Assembly (NCBI GenBank): GCA_035041965.1
Contig: JAPYMA010000207.1
Location: 186,001 to 250,000 of the forward strand
Direction: 5' to 3'
Source: Anisakis pegreffii
Taxonomy: Eukaryota > Nematoda > Chromadorea > Rhabditida > Anisakidae
Length of the DNA: 64,000 nt
Shown: one piece after another, positions 25,749-38,804 of the stretch
Position numbering within the stretch: the stretch's first letter is position 1
Layout of the letters: every line of letters begins with the position of its first letter
Translations under genes and position numbers: made by a program
The notes under the pieces: generated by a model
Told to the model about the DNA's origin: nothing
The model's input: only the letters and a program-made list of their open reading frames with translations
Databases searched by the model: none

Positions 25749-28700
25749 AGTGATCGATTCATATATCTTAACGAATCAGATTTGTATTATGATGTGCTCT
25801 TGCCAGCTAGTATCTTCAACAAAATACATTAGATCATTGCTGAACAACGACTCGAACGCGATATTCCAAAGTGAACTAACTGATTAATTATCTGTTTTCT
25901 TATTGATTTGTTCAGTAAATTTTGATGTAATGTGAAAGCACTAGTCGCGTGCAAAGCGTGCTAATTATTAAGATTCACTTTTATATTAATTGGTTTTTGA
26001 GCGTCATTGCTGTTCAGTTGTTCGTGTGCTTATTTATCTACATGCATTGTGCGTTGTTTTCTTAGTAGTATGTTCATTTGAATAATGTTTAAATGTGGAT
26101 CGATTCTCGAAATTACCTGTGGCATATGCCAATAAATAACGATTTGTAGTAGTGCTACTAGATCATTGTGATATTTACTAATTGTAAACTGAATATGAAA
26201 TAGTTGATGATATTTGTTTGTCGTGATGCTTTTATGTTTCAGTTTGGCATTGTTGTTGTCGTTTGGTGTTTATTCGGTCAACTGAGGTGGGATTATCAGG
26301 CTCTTTCATTGCTGTTCTATGTACATATATATTTACTCAATTGCGTGCTCGAACGAGCTAGATGGCGGATGGTCTAAATTTGGATTTTCTATTTTATGTG
26401 TATCTTTAGGCTCTGGCAGGGATACGTGATGCGCACATGTGCTGTGCTTAAGGATATCTCAATAGTGTTTGTTCGAATCTGATTCCAAAAGTTGATTGCA
26501 GAAGCAAAGTTGTTTTGTTTATGGAAACATCATCGTATTGTGGCTCGTTCATTGTAGTTAAGTGTTTACTAATGCCATATGAGGATTTACTAGTAGATTA
26601 GAATGCCCGTATCATATCCAGTTTGCTCATCTCGACTGATGGTTATCCAATGATCTGGCTTGTTTGGCTACGATTACTGAGATATTCATCCGACCGAATT
26701 ACTTGGACGTTTTTCTTTCATTTCGTATGTTTTACAGCTTCCAGTTATCCGTTCATCATGATTATTAGTACATAATTCATTATAAGTCTCATGTCTATTT
26801 ATTTTTCATAGTATTCATTTACTGATTCATTGATGCATTGTTGAAATAAGGTGTGTGAAGAGAGAATTCGTTTTGAATATTATTCGCCGAATATTTTATT
26901 GTTCGTTGGCACTATATAATCGATCACTCGTCTGTCCATTAAACGCCGTATGTATTTGTTAGTGATTATCGTTATTCTCATGGTGACCCTTTAACAGAGG
27001 TTAACTATGATTCGCAGATAGTGATCACCTGAAACCAGTTGATACAATTCCGTTTATTCATCACCAATTTTGTCTGTCCCTTATATTTTAGTTTATTGAC
27101 ATTCCATTCTCTGAGTGTTTATCTCCTTGCATGAAACCATTATTGCTATCCTTGTCATCATCGCTATTATCATGCTTGTTTTCATTATCGTTAGTGTTAT
27201 CGCTGGCGTGATAATTACTATTTTATTGTTATTATCACCATTAATTTCCATCATTTTTACTCTTCATCGATATGTTCATATTTATTTCTTGTCATATCTT
27301 TGAAGGTAATCGCTTTTTCCATTTGTTTTCTCAGCAGTTCTCTTGCGATTCGATACAATAGGTTTTCGATATAATTGATGAAGTTTCTTAATTTTCTCAG
27401 TCTACTACTCTACAGTATTGATGCAGTCATTGTAAATGTAAAAATCTATGGAATTTAGCAGTGAACACTCTTCAAGGTTGCAACAATTTCGTTAATTGTT
27501 ATTGTACGATTCAATTTTATAGAATTGTTTTGTCGTTGTCAATTTTAGTGTTTCGTTGTAATTAATTGCTAATTTATTATCATTTGTCCATATTTTTGTT
27601 CATTGTCGTGTTCCACTTTCTATGCTGAATTTTTTTGTAGGATAAAACTTTTGCAATGATTTTGTTGTGATTGCTCTGTTGGACTTTTTTCAGTATTTTT
27701 TGAGAATTTGAAAACTTTCCTTGTCAAAATGACCGCTGAATCCAAAAAAATCACTACTTGATTCAATGCAACACGTTTGACTTGCTAGGAATACTGTCAT
27801 ATTAGTTCTTTGTTCGAATATGAAAAAACGATGAATGCGATATTTGTGAGAATGGTAACAATAGAGTGTGATGAACTTATGATTATTCACTCTAAGTGCT
27901 TATTGGATGTATAGTTAATTGACAATACAGTATATAAAGTACTATGTTATGTTATTATATGCATTACATACGGTAATGAATCAGCACATAATAAGTTTCT
28001 CATTTATATGGTTTAGCTAGAATTGCGTAGATTGTGCGATACACTCGAAGGTGTGAACTAAAGTAACGTTAAGACGGTTCATCCCATCGTGACAGTCAAC
28101 CAATCAAACGATCGATTTTCAATGACTGGATTTCGAGTGATGACAATTAAATGAAGATCGCTTTGGGTCTGCAAACAAAGATACTTCGTTCGTTCGAATA
28201 TTGATTTCTTAAAATGAATCTCTTTAAGAACTGGTTTTTTGTGCATTTCCCTTTCACTTCAGATCAGGTTTGATCGAAAAGTTGCGTAGATATTCACATC
28301 AGTAGCATTTCGTTACACTTTATACACTGCCGCACATATACAATCAATTTCAATATCTTGACATAACTGATGTGCAAAATTTGGTTTGCGATTGACACTG
28401 TGCAATGTTAGTGGTCAGTGATCGACGACTTCGATGATCGCATTCATTCACTTCATAACGTTTTATTAAAACAACTTTATAAAATTTCTAAGTTGACGTG
28501 TCTTTAATCCATTACGACGTTGTCAACATTCTATTTTTGTCTTACATACTCACTTATGACTCCTTCGTTCACAACTCTGATGTTCATTCGTTATTGGAGC
28601 TGAAAGTTGCTCATTATATGAAAGATTTGTGAAAATCCAATAAACTTTTAAATGTGTGATCTATGAACGTCTTTTGACATACCTGACTCAAGGAATATCA

Positions 28701-30158
28701 CAATTGAACAGCGATAATCTCGCGAAGTTGCAACTGTTTGGTTGCAATGATATTATCACTGAAACTATCCATCGAACTTTGTTCAAATTGCTCGTAAACT
28801 TGCAATTTCCTAAAATCTTCTCGTCGATCCCAACCATAATTGATTTATTTTTAGCAAGGAGGATAGAGTCCCCTGTATGAGAATTGATTCTGATCAAGAT
28901 CACAGTGAATCGTTGATCAGTTTTAGATCAATTGGGCACTTTTTAGATCAGTTAGGCACTTTAGATCAAGAAGACTTTTTGTGCGCCTTTTGCTCATTCG
29001 GGCACTTTGCTTAAGAATTTTGGAACATTCGAAACGTCCATTGGGTAATCGCGTTCACGATTCTCGAATAGTAATTTTAACCAATTCTCATTAATTTCTT
29101 AAATTCTCAATGGTGCGTATTTTATTGTTATACTGAATATCAATCTTATTCATGATCAGAAGTTGTCTGAGAGGATGTGATTTTGAATGAAGTCATCGCT
29201 GATCAATAGATTTTCGCGAAATAACCCAGCAAATGTCGGATTTTTTTGTCTCGATGAGTTACTCACATTACAGATGTTACGACTGGATGTAACGAATGCT
29301 CGGATGTGATGTTGCTTGCCCGAGGCAAGCAATAACCACTTAAATATAACTGAATTGTCAACGAACAAGTTTTTTGAAGTGTTTTTTGATGATCCGCGTT
29401 TCGAATTATCTGCCATCCAATGTCATCGCATACGTAATAATGAGTGTTTTTATTCGATGGAATATGGGAGAGAAATATTAAAATAAGAATCAAATTCCTT
29501 TATCGACTTCAGTTTTTCTCTTAGGATGCATCTTTTCTTAAGGGATCAGTGAGATATCTGAGTTGTATGCATTTTACCGTATGTAATTTGAGATCATCCT
29601 CAAAGCTTTTGGCAGCATTAAATAAATGATATGCGTTCACTTTGGAATTGAAAAACAGTTGATTGAGTCGTAATTGAAATGACTGATAATTGCTTAATGA
29701 TGATGAACTGTTTTTGGATCGTAAATGATTTGTGAATTAGTGATAAAGCTGAGACGCTATGCAAGAGATAAACGATTCATGACTTATGAACTGTTTTTGG
29801 AATTTTGAAATAGCATTATTCATTTCAGATATTGTTGCCGCTTCTTCACATAGTAGTCAAGAGGTCTTTGACAAGTAATCCTCATTGAAAGTATTACAGC
29901 GATGCATCGGTAAGACTGACCACTTCACTATTACTGCTTCTTTATCTCTTTATCATATTCACCAATTCAGTTGATTGCGCCCTTCAAACACTTCGATATT
30001 TTAAAAATAATAATGTGATCTGAACTAATAAGTCATGTCAACAGCTGAAAATAGAATAGCCTTGAACTACTGCTGCAACATCTAATAACAATATTGATGA
30101 CATTTTATAAGAATGATATATTTTAAAAATTTGAACTAAATATGTCAACGAGTTGAAG
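25749..30158. other. GAK 3' UTR and long intergenic spacer
   Basis: AATAAA at 26131-26136 is a candidate GAK polyadenylation signal. The rest is AT-rich. Its reading frames (for example 27115-27303, a low-complexity hydrophobic frame, and 28656-28880) have no supporting splice sites or homology. Short direct repeats containing TTTAGATCA and GGGCACTTT occur around 28921-29000. Confidence 0.55.
26131..26136 (+). terminator. Candidate GAK polyadenylation signal
   Basis: This is a canonical AATAAA hexamer about 380 bases after the GAK stop codon. No closer canonical hexamer was seen. Confidence 0.4.
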
Positions 30159-33100
30159 GGGATATTCGGGTTTTGACGATGGATCGTCGGGAAGCGTCTC
30201 GTATGCGTACGAAAATGTGTATGATGAACGAGCGAAACGGAATAAACTGATTTGTTACGGAGTTGTTATGTTTATTGCGGCATGTATCGTTGTGGTATTC
30301 ATTCATCTTATTCATTTCGATGTTTTTCATTCATCCACTCTTATTCCTACATGATTATCAGCCTTAGACGCTAGTTGATGAGGATAGCAATTCCTTTAGA
30401 ACGCAATTGCAACAGGAGCTTAGTTATATGCTCAACTCTGGACTAAGACCTGCTATTTCCGCTGAGTTAGGCAATGCATGAGATAAAAGTTCTCTTTTGG
30501 AGCTGAGAATAACTTACGATTGATATTTTGGATATTAATTCTGTGCAAATCATCAACAACAGCGTGCACAGTCGTTGTTGAGCAGAAGAATATTCAATAT
30601 TAATTATATTCTCTTTATTATCTCTCAAAAATTGCAGCAATTCGATAGTTGTCGAATTGATGCTCAACGAACAAATCCTATAGCATCATGTAAATGAAAA
30701 TGAGATCGAACGCAACTTCAGAAAGTGATATATCATTCGACATATGTTGAAAGTCCAAAGGAACGATCGTTTCGACATGCGCTTGAGATAGCCTATCAAG
30801 GACAGGTTGTGCTGGAGACATTCAAGAGCGATATGATCAATGAAACATGGGAAGTTAGTGATCGTGGTTGGGTTACGCACGAAGACGAGTCTGTTTCATC
30901 GCATTTCTTTCATTTTATCCGCATTTCCTAAAACAACGTGCCACTCAAATGGTCATCTACAAAACTGCTAAATGAACAATGAATTGATAACAAATTCAAT
31001 ATGCTCTCCATCTCGATCAATTCATTTGTCTCTAACGGTTGATTATTATTCCGAAACGTGCCGCTTTGGGCGGGCTTAGGCTAAGAAAGACCATCAGTGG
31101 AACTGCTGATCCATGAATTTTGTTTGGAACCTAAAAAATTGACGAGGGTCTCAAACAGCAGAAACTTAAAGCGATCAGTTGTGATCAACACTGGTAGAAT
31201 TACTGCCAATGAAGTGCCATATCAAAAATGCATGAGCTGCGCATGATTCCGAGATGTTCTCGTGATTAGCCAAGCATCTGCGAGTAATTGCAAGATGCAG
31301 ATCAATCAGAGGATGAAATTCAGATTGTAATTTTCGTTGAACAGAGTCATTCTTTCAGACTTCGAGTTTATCGAAACGTATTTACAATCGGTGAAAATCG
31401 CAGTTGGTTAACAACCGCAAAACTCTTAACACCGACAGGTATACCAATCATGCATCGAATCCACTGCAACTGTTAATCCGCCGAGAAACAGCCGCAGTTT
31501 TCAATGAGTTTATTTGATCAATTCGATCAATGAGGATTTCAATTGACCAGTATTCACATTAATCAATGAGCGTTCAAACATTGATCATTGCAAGCAGATT
31601 GAAGCAAATTTTGCTCGCAACCTACCAATAAGATTGCAAAATTATGTGATGTCTGATGCAAAATGAAATAGCAGTGGAATTTTTTGGAAAAACATTTCGA
31701 ATTTTGCAAAATTTCAGAGATCGGCGATCACAATAAGTTGACCGCAGAGTGGCCGCTTGATACACGCGCATTGGCAACCAACTATAAACGCATGCTGGCC
31801 ATGTCACCGTTCTTCAGCGATACAATTTCATTCAGTGAAGACGCCTACGGTACCGTCTTGATTATAGGTCTACGTGGCGGTGGTCTATCGAACTTCTTGC
31901 ACGGTGAACGCAAAAATGTTCGTTTCGTCGAACTTGTCCACTCAACTAGATTTCTTCATCCGTCCCGATCTAATATAGATACGTTTTCGGAACAACCAAA
32001 CTGATCGTTTTTTCTTTGAGAACTGATCTCTCTCGATCAGTGGTTCTCACGTTCGGGTGCTTCGTTACCCCTTTTGACGATCTGGCAGGCCGCTCTCCCC
32101 CTCCTATTAAATATGGAGTTCGCACATGTTATGTTCAGTTGAAGGTTACGTTCAATTAGCACGTCCATGATGGTAATTGAGATTGTTGAGCCTTCTCTTT
32201 GACCATTGTTCAGTATTGCAATCGATTACGATTGCATGAAAAGCTATCGTCTGTGACACGCTCACTTCGAACTGTTTTGCATGGATTCTCATTCTATTCA
32301 GACGTGTTGTATTCGCTCTCATAGCTATCACATGCGAATATCGTTGTATTGATTTGTTTTTATCATTCTCTTCGTCTCAATTTCACTTCACAGTTCAAAT
32401 CAACTTCTCATTCTTTAGCGTATACTATTTACTGGATGCGTTGACGAGTGCTGACCGCCGAAATCAACAATACAGCAATCGAATATTATTGCTGAACAAC
32501 ATTCGACAGTCAAATTATCAATTATAGAGTGTATTTAATAGAATGAGAATTTGACTTTGATTGTTGGATAAGAAATTAGCAGAAGAGAACAAATTTGGTG
32601 ATAACAGCTGTAAGAGCGATTATAACAGCTCGGAAAAGACTGAAAACCCTGTTAAAACGCTCAGAAAAGAAGAGAATGAAGAGTGCTGCCATCAGCTAAT
32701 CGCATTTACATATCCGTGTTAAAAAACACCATCACAATGGAGTTCTATCATAAAATAATAACTGCACGAAATACTAATTTCCCGATCTCCTCCATTACCT
32801 CTTGACACTTCCAAATTATCCAAAACGGGTAATTCCACCCTCTATGAGAAGCACTGTTCTAGATAATACTATCAAAGAGATTAGCTGCAGATTAGAAACT
32901 AAATTCAAGGTGATGATCGCCGATTACCACAATATCCGGACGTATACCTCATTTAATTACAGTTGGATATAACAGTGGCTGAAAGAGATCCGGTTGTGAA
33001 AGATATCGCAAAAAAATGGTTCGGTGTTAAGGAAAACAACCGATACAGAATCTTTATCAAGGACGGGGTGACCGTATTGAAAGAACGAATGCAACAGAGT

Positions 33101-34559
33101 GAGTTATTACTAGTACTGTTGCATACGCCAGCTTTTATCGGTCGCATAAGCAAGTTTTGAGAATTTCCACACGAATTTTGAACATCTCACTTATTACTCT
33201 GAACCTGTCAAATTGCATTAAACTTCCAATTTGTTGCTTTCAGTCCAAAAATCCACATAAACTGTTTTATTTAATAGCTATAGATCAGCATAACTTATTT
33301 GATAGTCACTTCATCGATATATTTATAAACATTTCAAAAATTCAGTTGCATTGGGGGAAAAATAGTGAAAATGGACGTGTAGCTTGTCGCTGAATTTGAG
33401 GATAGTTATCATTAAGCGATCGAAATTATCGGGTTTAGTCGTCAACTTTGTGGAAGGTATACCATGTGGTAATGCGCACTTTCAGATCAAAACTTCGACG
33501 TAGTGATCTTAGATTCGTGCTATTTCGGTTATGAGGACGCAATATGCTGCCCAACAAAACCGTACTTAGACGAATCAAATATAAGACTTATCAGAGATAC
33601 ATTATCACCGAACGGTAAGCTTACGTTGCAGTCGGTTACACTGTTCAGATACACACCCCGGAGGTTATAGCATGCACAGTTATTAAGAAAAATCATTTTA
33701 TTGAGAATGTTGCCTGTTTACATTGAGTGAGAATTATCACGTTCAATCAGTTTGAAAAAAAAAGATTAGTTTTAATGAAGGAAGTATATGGCTACTGGCT
33801 CTGTGGACATATCATATCACACAATTTCCATATGCATTTGACTCATTCGCATAATCGAATCGAGACTCTTAATGAGACGAATTTACAGGCATAATGGCAG
33901 CAAATATGTATGCATTACGTGATCATGACGAGAGCTTTAAAACGGTAAACTGCATTTCTTTTTGATGATTACTAGCCTATCGAATGATACTTATGTGGTG
34001 GAATCACTTGAAATTGAAGTTATAGAAAAGTAGTGACATTACAGGTGATCAACGCATACAAGAACGTCTTCGAAACATGTCTTGTGCTTGACGTTATGCT
34101 CGAAGCAAACAAGGTGCTACTTTTTTAATATGTTCATACCGTCTCACATGATGCTCTCATTTGCTCTTCGTTCCATTTTTACTCAATTCGCCTGATCATC
34201 CATGTGGTTGCTCGATGTTTTGGGAAATCTTTCGATTGAAAAAAGCTAAATCACGCTACAAGATGAAGGCTACGATGGTGTGTGCCTGACATGAAATTGA
34301 CTTGATGAAATCTGACTTGAAATCGACTTGATGGAAGCTCTTTATAAACTATCCCTCCTTATCCTAGCCGAAGATCCTGAAAAATTAATTTCTTCGTGTC
34401 GCATCATCGATCACACAGAACTATATGTATGAAGTGTTTCAGATTCTCGTTTGTTACAAGCGTAAAATCGAGCATGAAGATAAGGAGAAGGAGAAGATTG
34501 ATAAGGCTATTGAAAATATCAAAGTTCAGTTTTCACTCGACTTCTGGGACAAATACTGA
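30159..34559 (+). CDS. Membrane-anchored SAM-dependent methyltransferase / spermidine-synthase-fold protein
   Basis: The catalytic part uses exons 30722-30892, 31324-31438, 31718-31917, 32963-33098, 33486-33614, 33889-33944, 34045-34113 and 34443-34559, all phase-consistent (330 residues). Motifs: VLIIGLRGGGLSNFLHG (SAM-binding Gly loop), LDITVAERDPVVKDIAKKWF (acidic residue that would bind the ribose), YRIFIKDGV and FDVVILDSCYF. These fit the nematode-expanded family with the methyltransferase/spermidine-synthase fold. Upstream, an open frame at about 30159-30310 encodes a short cytoplasmic segment and a hydrophobic helix (LICYGVVMFIAACIVVVFI). It would make this a type II membrane protein. 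The start codon and the exons between 30310 and 30722 were not resolved. Substrate unknown; polyamine synthesis is not implied. A hAT-like element occupies the intron between 31917 and 32963. Confidence 0.8.
32038..32856 (+). mobile_element. hAT-like non-autonomous element, copy 2 (both ends present)
   Basis: The element begins with CAGTGGTTCTCA and ends with TGAGAAGCACTG, an imperfect inverted repeat. The 8-bp flanks are CTCTCGAT on the left and TTCTAGAT on the right. They match at six of eight positions, and the right flank fits the nTCTAGAn preference of hAT target-site duplications. Length is about 819 bp with no transposase frame. It lies in an intron of the methyltransferase-like gene. 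Confidence 0.8.
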
Positions 34560-36361
34560 GGAGAGGTGATCGTAGATCGACTTGATAATCAAACAAGATC
34601 CATCTGCAATACTAATCATGAAAACTACTGCTGACTCAACAGTAACGCAATATTCATGATGTCCATTCGTAATGTGTCAAAGAATTGTTAATTATTTATT
34701 GACTGTGCTGTCAGTGCCTTAATTGCATCAAGTCCTCATATTTCTCATAGAAATTTGATTCGATAGTTACTTCAGCTTTCGATCCGTTGTCAAATTTATG
34801 AACCAATCTTTAAAATTGATTCTTTATGTGATGAAAATAAATTTATTCGTTATCATCTGCCAAATGTTGTTGATTCACAGAAAATAGTCGAAAATAGCCG
34901 CACCATGCATAAATCATCTCAAACAATTATCACAATAAAAATGAATCATTATTTTTGCTTGTTTCTCATCAGCGGCAAATGAAATGACCACATCAAATGA
35001 CCCGAAGGTGTTTATGAAGACGATCACATTGTTGGACAATAGGTGATAGTAAATAATCAAGACAAAATTTGTTTCAAATTTGATAATCAAATAAGATTAA
35101 AGAACCAATTCGAAATCGATCTGCAATGTTCCACTGACCTCTATAATTGAACGCATAAATTTTTTGTTGAGTCGTTTCGTCAGATTTATTATTATCTAAA
35201 GACGCAATTAATTTATTATTATCTAACGCAAATCCTTTGGACTAAGATCATAACACACTGAAAATCTGTTTGTAATCTGTGAACTATACATAAAGATCTG
35301 TTGGTGATGTAGAATTCATGGTGATTTTAAATGCCTTTGGACGGAATTGATCATCTTCCAAAGCGCAGATCATGTGGAATGAAGATTCATCCTCTGATCG
35401 TTATTTTTTTGAAACTGACCATACGGTCCCTCTCGGAAAGATAAGATGTTCTGTTCTGGTTTTTATGAATAATGTAGTTGCCCACTTGAAGTGAATCACA
35501 ATTCAACAACGATGCTAGTCGATACATCAATATCAGCTCACATTAAGGTAGGAAATAATCAAGTGACAACATTCCGCATGATAATAATCGAGTGAGAACA
35601 ATGAACACCTCGCAGCATTGTTCCCCCCATTTCAGCACAATTTTATCCATCAATAATTACGCATTTGTCATTGCAGTGGTTGAATAAGACTGCTGATGTG
35701 TTGAACAATGGTGGATTTGAATTGATTTGTAACGCATCAAATGACCTGAATTCGAGAAGAGCATTTCAAGGGTGTGTTAGTGAAGATTCAACAATGCATT
35801 CTTCTTATTCTTTTAACAACATCACAAACCTAGTTTTCAGTCAAATAACCCTACAGCAACTCATTGGTTTCTCACACATCCACTGATTGACAAACATTCA
35901 GCACGTCATTTATTGCGCCAATACCATTTTGCCGACGTTCGGTTTTCAGGGATAGGTATTTTGTGTGTGTGAATTCAGATTATGCAATGTGTCAAGTCAT
36001 ACACTTCTATCCAGGGGATATCGTGAACTCTCCTCAGTGGATGGCCTTATGCTTTGATGGTTGCGAAGAATGATTTGTGTTTTGTTTGATTGAAGATATT
36101 CATATGAAATCTGTCAAGATATCCATTGAATTATTTCCTGTGATTGATGCATAACTTTGCTGAAAATTCTAGTGCTGTCTTCAGTTTATATGTTTATATG
36201 TTCAGTTTATATGTCAGTTTATATGGTCCACTTCATTTTCGATCATTTCTGCAGCTTATCGATATAATATATTCGTTAATACTACCGCTTGAGTCCATTT
36301 CGCGTTGCCGAGGATCATCAGCAAAATTTTGTATATTATAGAATTTGACATTTTGAAGGAT
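34560..36361. other. Spacer between methyltransferase-like and DB-module genes
   Basis: A candidate polyadenylation signal AATAAA lies at 34836-34841. A 73-codon frame at 35665-35886 follows a TTGCAG-like acceptor but has no recognisable domain and no partner exons. A short direct repeat built on CAGTTTATATG occurs near 36183-36224. Confidence 0.5.
34836..34841 (+). terminator. Candidate polyadenylation signal of the methyltransferase-like gene
   Basis: AATAAA lies about 280 bases downstream of the stop codon at 34559. Confidence 0.4.
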
Positions 36362-36368
36362 ATTTCAG
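36362..36368 (+). other. Predicted spliced-leader acceptor of the DB-module gene
   Basis: ATTTCAG ends four bases before the start codon at 36373, with no plausible upstream exon. This is the usual SL trans-splice position in nematodes. Confidence 0.5.
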
Positions 36369-36372
36369 AAAA

Positions 36373-37538
36373 ATGCTCTATGAAAAGATCGCCGGCCTTA
36401 CATTGATGATCGTCACTATTCTTGCTGATGATAAGGTATAGCAATTTGTTTGTACTCGACCTTACTGAATTTTCACGGTCACTCGACGATGATAATAGCA
36501 TAACAGAGGCGTTGTGTTTCAGACTCAAAAACATTTCTCAGAAGTGTAAAATAATTGAAGTGCAATATTAATGCAACATTTCAGTCTCCATGCGGTACTA
36601 TTGAGTCAGACTATGCTCCGTGTATTCCTAAAGATCAAGCCAACGAGTTATTCAGACAATGTTGTCTACAATACGTTCCGGACGGCTGTCATGATTTGTG
36701 TCAGTATGAGACTGATGAACTGACGGCCAGAAATTTGGTGAGTTTTTTATGAAAAACGATCGAGATCAATATTACTGCAAGATGATCAGTTCATTCTTCG
36801 AAAATCAATCACATCAATTCCATTCGATTATGCAGGTTTTTCCATGAATAAGGTGTTCTCGTAACGGCTGGATGCTCGTTTAGAGGTGTGAATGTTTAGG
36901 AGGACCGATGAAATAAATATTTTGGATTCAAATATCTGGTGAATAGCTAGTGTGATTTGGCTCGAGAGAGAACCCGAACTCATTCATTGATGAATAACTC
37001 GGAAGAAGTTTCACTGAAAAGTCTATAATCATGAAAATTCTTTCAGTTGGTGCAGTCAATAAGATCAGGAAAATGTGATTTGAAGCATATGAGCGCTGTT
37101 CTATTCTGTGCTTCTCAAAATCAGGTTGAAATTTGAACGCTTCTTCGATTTTATCTATTCAGAATGATACTCACAGCTGAAGAAAGCAACAGTTCCGATA
37201 GTTATAACTGAACGCTTGTTTGGAAGTGATGAAATGAATTTTTATTTATTAGTTGTGGAGAAATATTCACACAGAACAAAAAAATTCAATTTGAGTGGAT
37301 TGTGAGCATAAAGACACGGAACATTATTTTCGTTAATTCATCGATATTTCAGGATAACCGCAAATGTTGTGAATACTTGAATATGGCCGACGAGAAGCTT
37401 GGCGTTGGGAATCGTTGCTTGCGTTTCTGTGATCCGGCTGGTGAGGGCATCACTTCGATCAGTCGAAACGACGTGACTTGTTTGTTCAACTGGAATGTGA
37501 TGATGTATTGCCATCACAGTGGTATTCCGGAACAATAG
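36373..37538 (+). CDS. Secreted protein with one DB (nematode cysteine) module
   Basis: Four exons join in phase to 159 residues: 36373-36435, 36585-36737, 37047-37124 and 37353-37538. The first 19 or so residues form a signal peptide (MLYEKIAGLTLMIVTILA). The rest shows the twelve-cysteine DB pattern: FRQCCLQYVPDGCHDLCQY, then CDLKHMSAVLFCAS, then KCCEYL, NRCLRFCDP, DVTCLFNWN and MMYCHHSGI. DB-module proteins are secreted, nematode-expanded and cysteine-rich. Some bind the extracellular part of immunoglobulin-domain neuronal receptors; for most the partner is unknown. The exons keep each cysteine block intact. No transmembrane or GPI signal follows, so a soluble secreted product is expected. 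Confidence 0.9.
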
Positions 37539-38804
37539 TTTAAATGCGCTCTGTCGTCAAACTATTTTCTCGAATTGTTCGTTTGCTCTGTTATCTTTGC
37601 ATGATCTGTGCTATACCATCTGACTCGAACCTCCTCGAGAAATCACTCGTGACTCTCATAACAAATTCCCTGAATTCACGCTTACCGTCCATCCATATCC
37701 AGCAACTAGATTTTTGTCTATCTTTTTAAAATTTTACTTACTGATTAGATGGTAACTTAGGTCTCAGTTGGTGACTGAACATGATATTTCTTAGATGGAT
37801 CAAAAGCACTTATATCAGATGACTTCTCTTTGTAATTCCATTCATCATCATGATAGAAAGTTAGCGGCAGATGGTTTCATTCTTGAAATTTGTAGTAATA
37901 AGAATTATCTATCGTTTTTTTTCTTTGCCGGAAACTATCTCAGTGACAATATGGTGGGAGTAATGATAACAGCATTCATTATGTTAATAGTTATTGTTGA
38001 ATGTATTTGAAATTCATGAGATATCAAAATTTGTGCAACATTTAGAGCACTTGTATAATAAATATCAATTTAATTCAAAGATTCATGACGAGATTAATAA
38101 TTCATCAACAGTTGTGTCATCTTGGATCATTTGTTCGAGAAGAATGTATTGTTTCTTTATTGTTGTTTCTTTATCGATGTTCTGCGATATAATTAATACA
38201 ATAAAACCTCTCTTAGACTATGAATACGTACACTCTTCAATGAAGATGATTAGCTAAAAACACATCCCATTCATAACTGCATCCGAGCAAACCTCGTAAT
38301 TCATCCATACGTGAATTTTTACGTACGTGACTGCTTTCATCACTGATCTCATTAGAGATTGGTTCCATTTTCGCTGATCGTGAGATTTAGGATCAAGTTT
38401 GAACGTTTGCTGAATGAACAGAGTTCAGTTCTAATCTACTGGCAAGTATAAGCAAGCCTAAAGCATAGCCTTAACCCAAGCCTGAATCTTTTTATGAGTA
38501 TACTCGTTGAGGATTGTAAACGGACAATCGCACTGTTAATCACTTATTGCAAGCTTTCCTTGCGATAACTGATTAACAATGCGATTTGTAGAAACGGGTT
38601 CAGTCAACAACAGCATTTCTCTTCGATAGGAGGCCAGGGTGCAGACAGACTAGTGTATTCGGTGGCATAAGGCGAACGTAGCACGCAAATTAAGACTGTT
38701 TTTCGGGAATTGTTGATGAATGGATATCTTATCAGATGTTGCACGGTTATAAGCGAATTTACTGGTTGTCCAACTGAATTGATCTACTGTCGAGAGTCTC
38801 AGAA
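37539..38804. other. Spacer between DB-module and DAXX-like genes
   Basis: This is AT-rich DNA with a 61-codon frame directly after the DB-module stop (37544-37729) and two other short frames, none with support. It should hold the DB-gene 3' UTR and the promoter of the next gene. Confidence 0.5.

Noticed and set aside
27115..27303. Plus-strand frame of almost pure Ile/Val/Leu
   Set aside because: It comes from low-complexity ATT/ATC-rich DNA in the GAK 3' region, with no splice or homology support.
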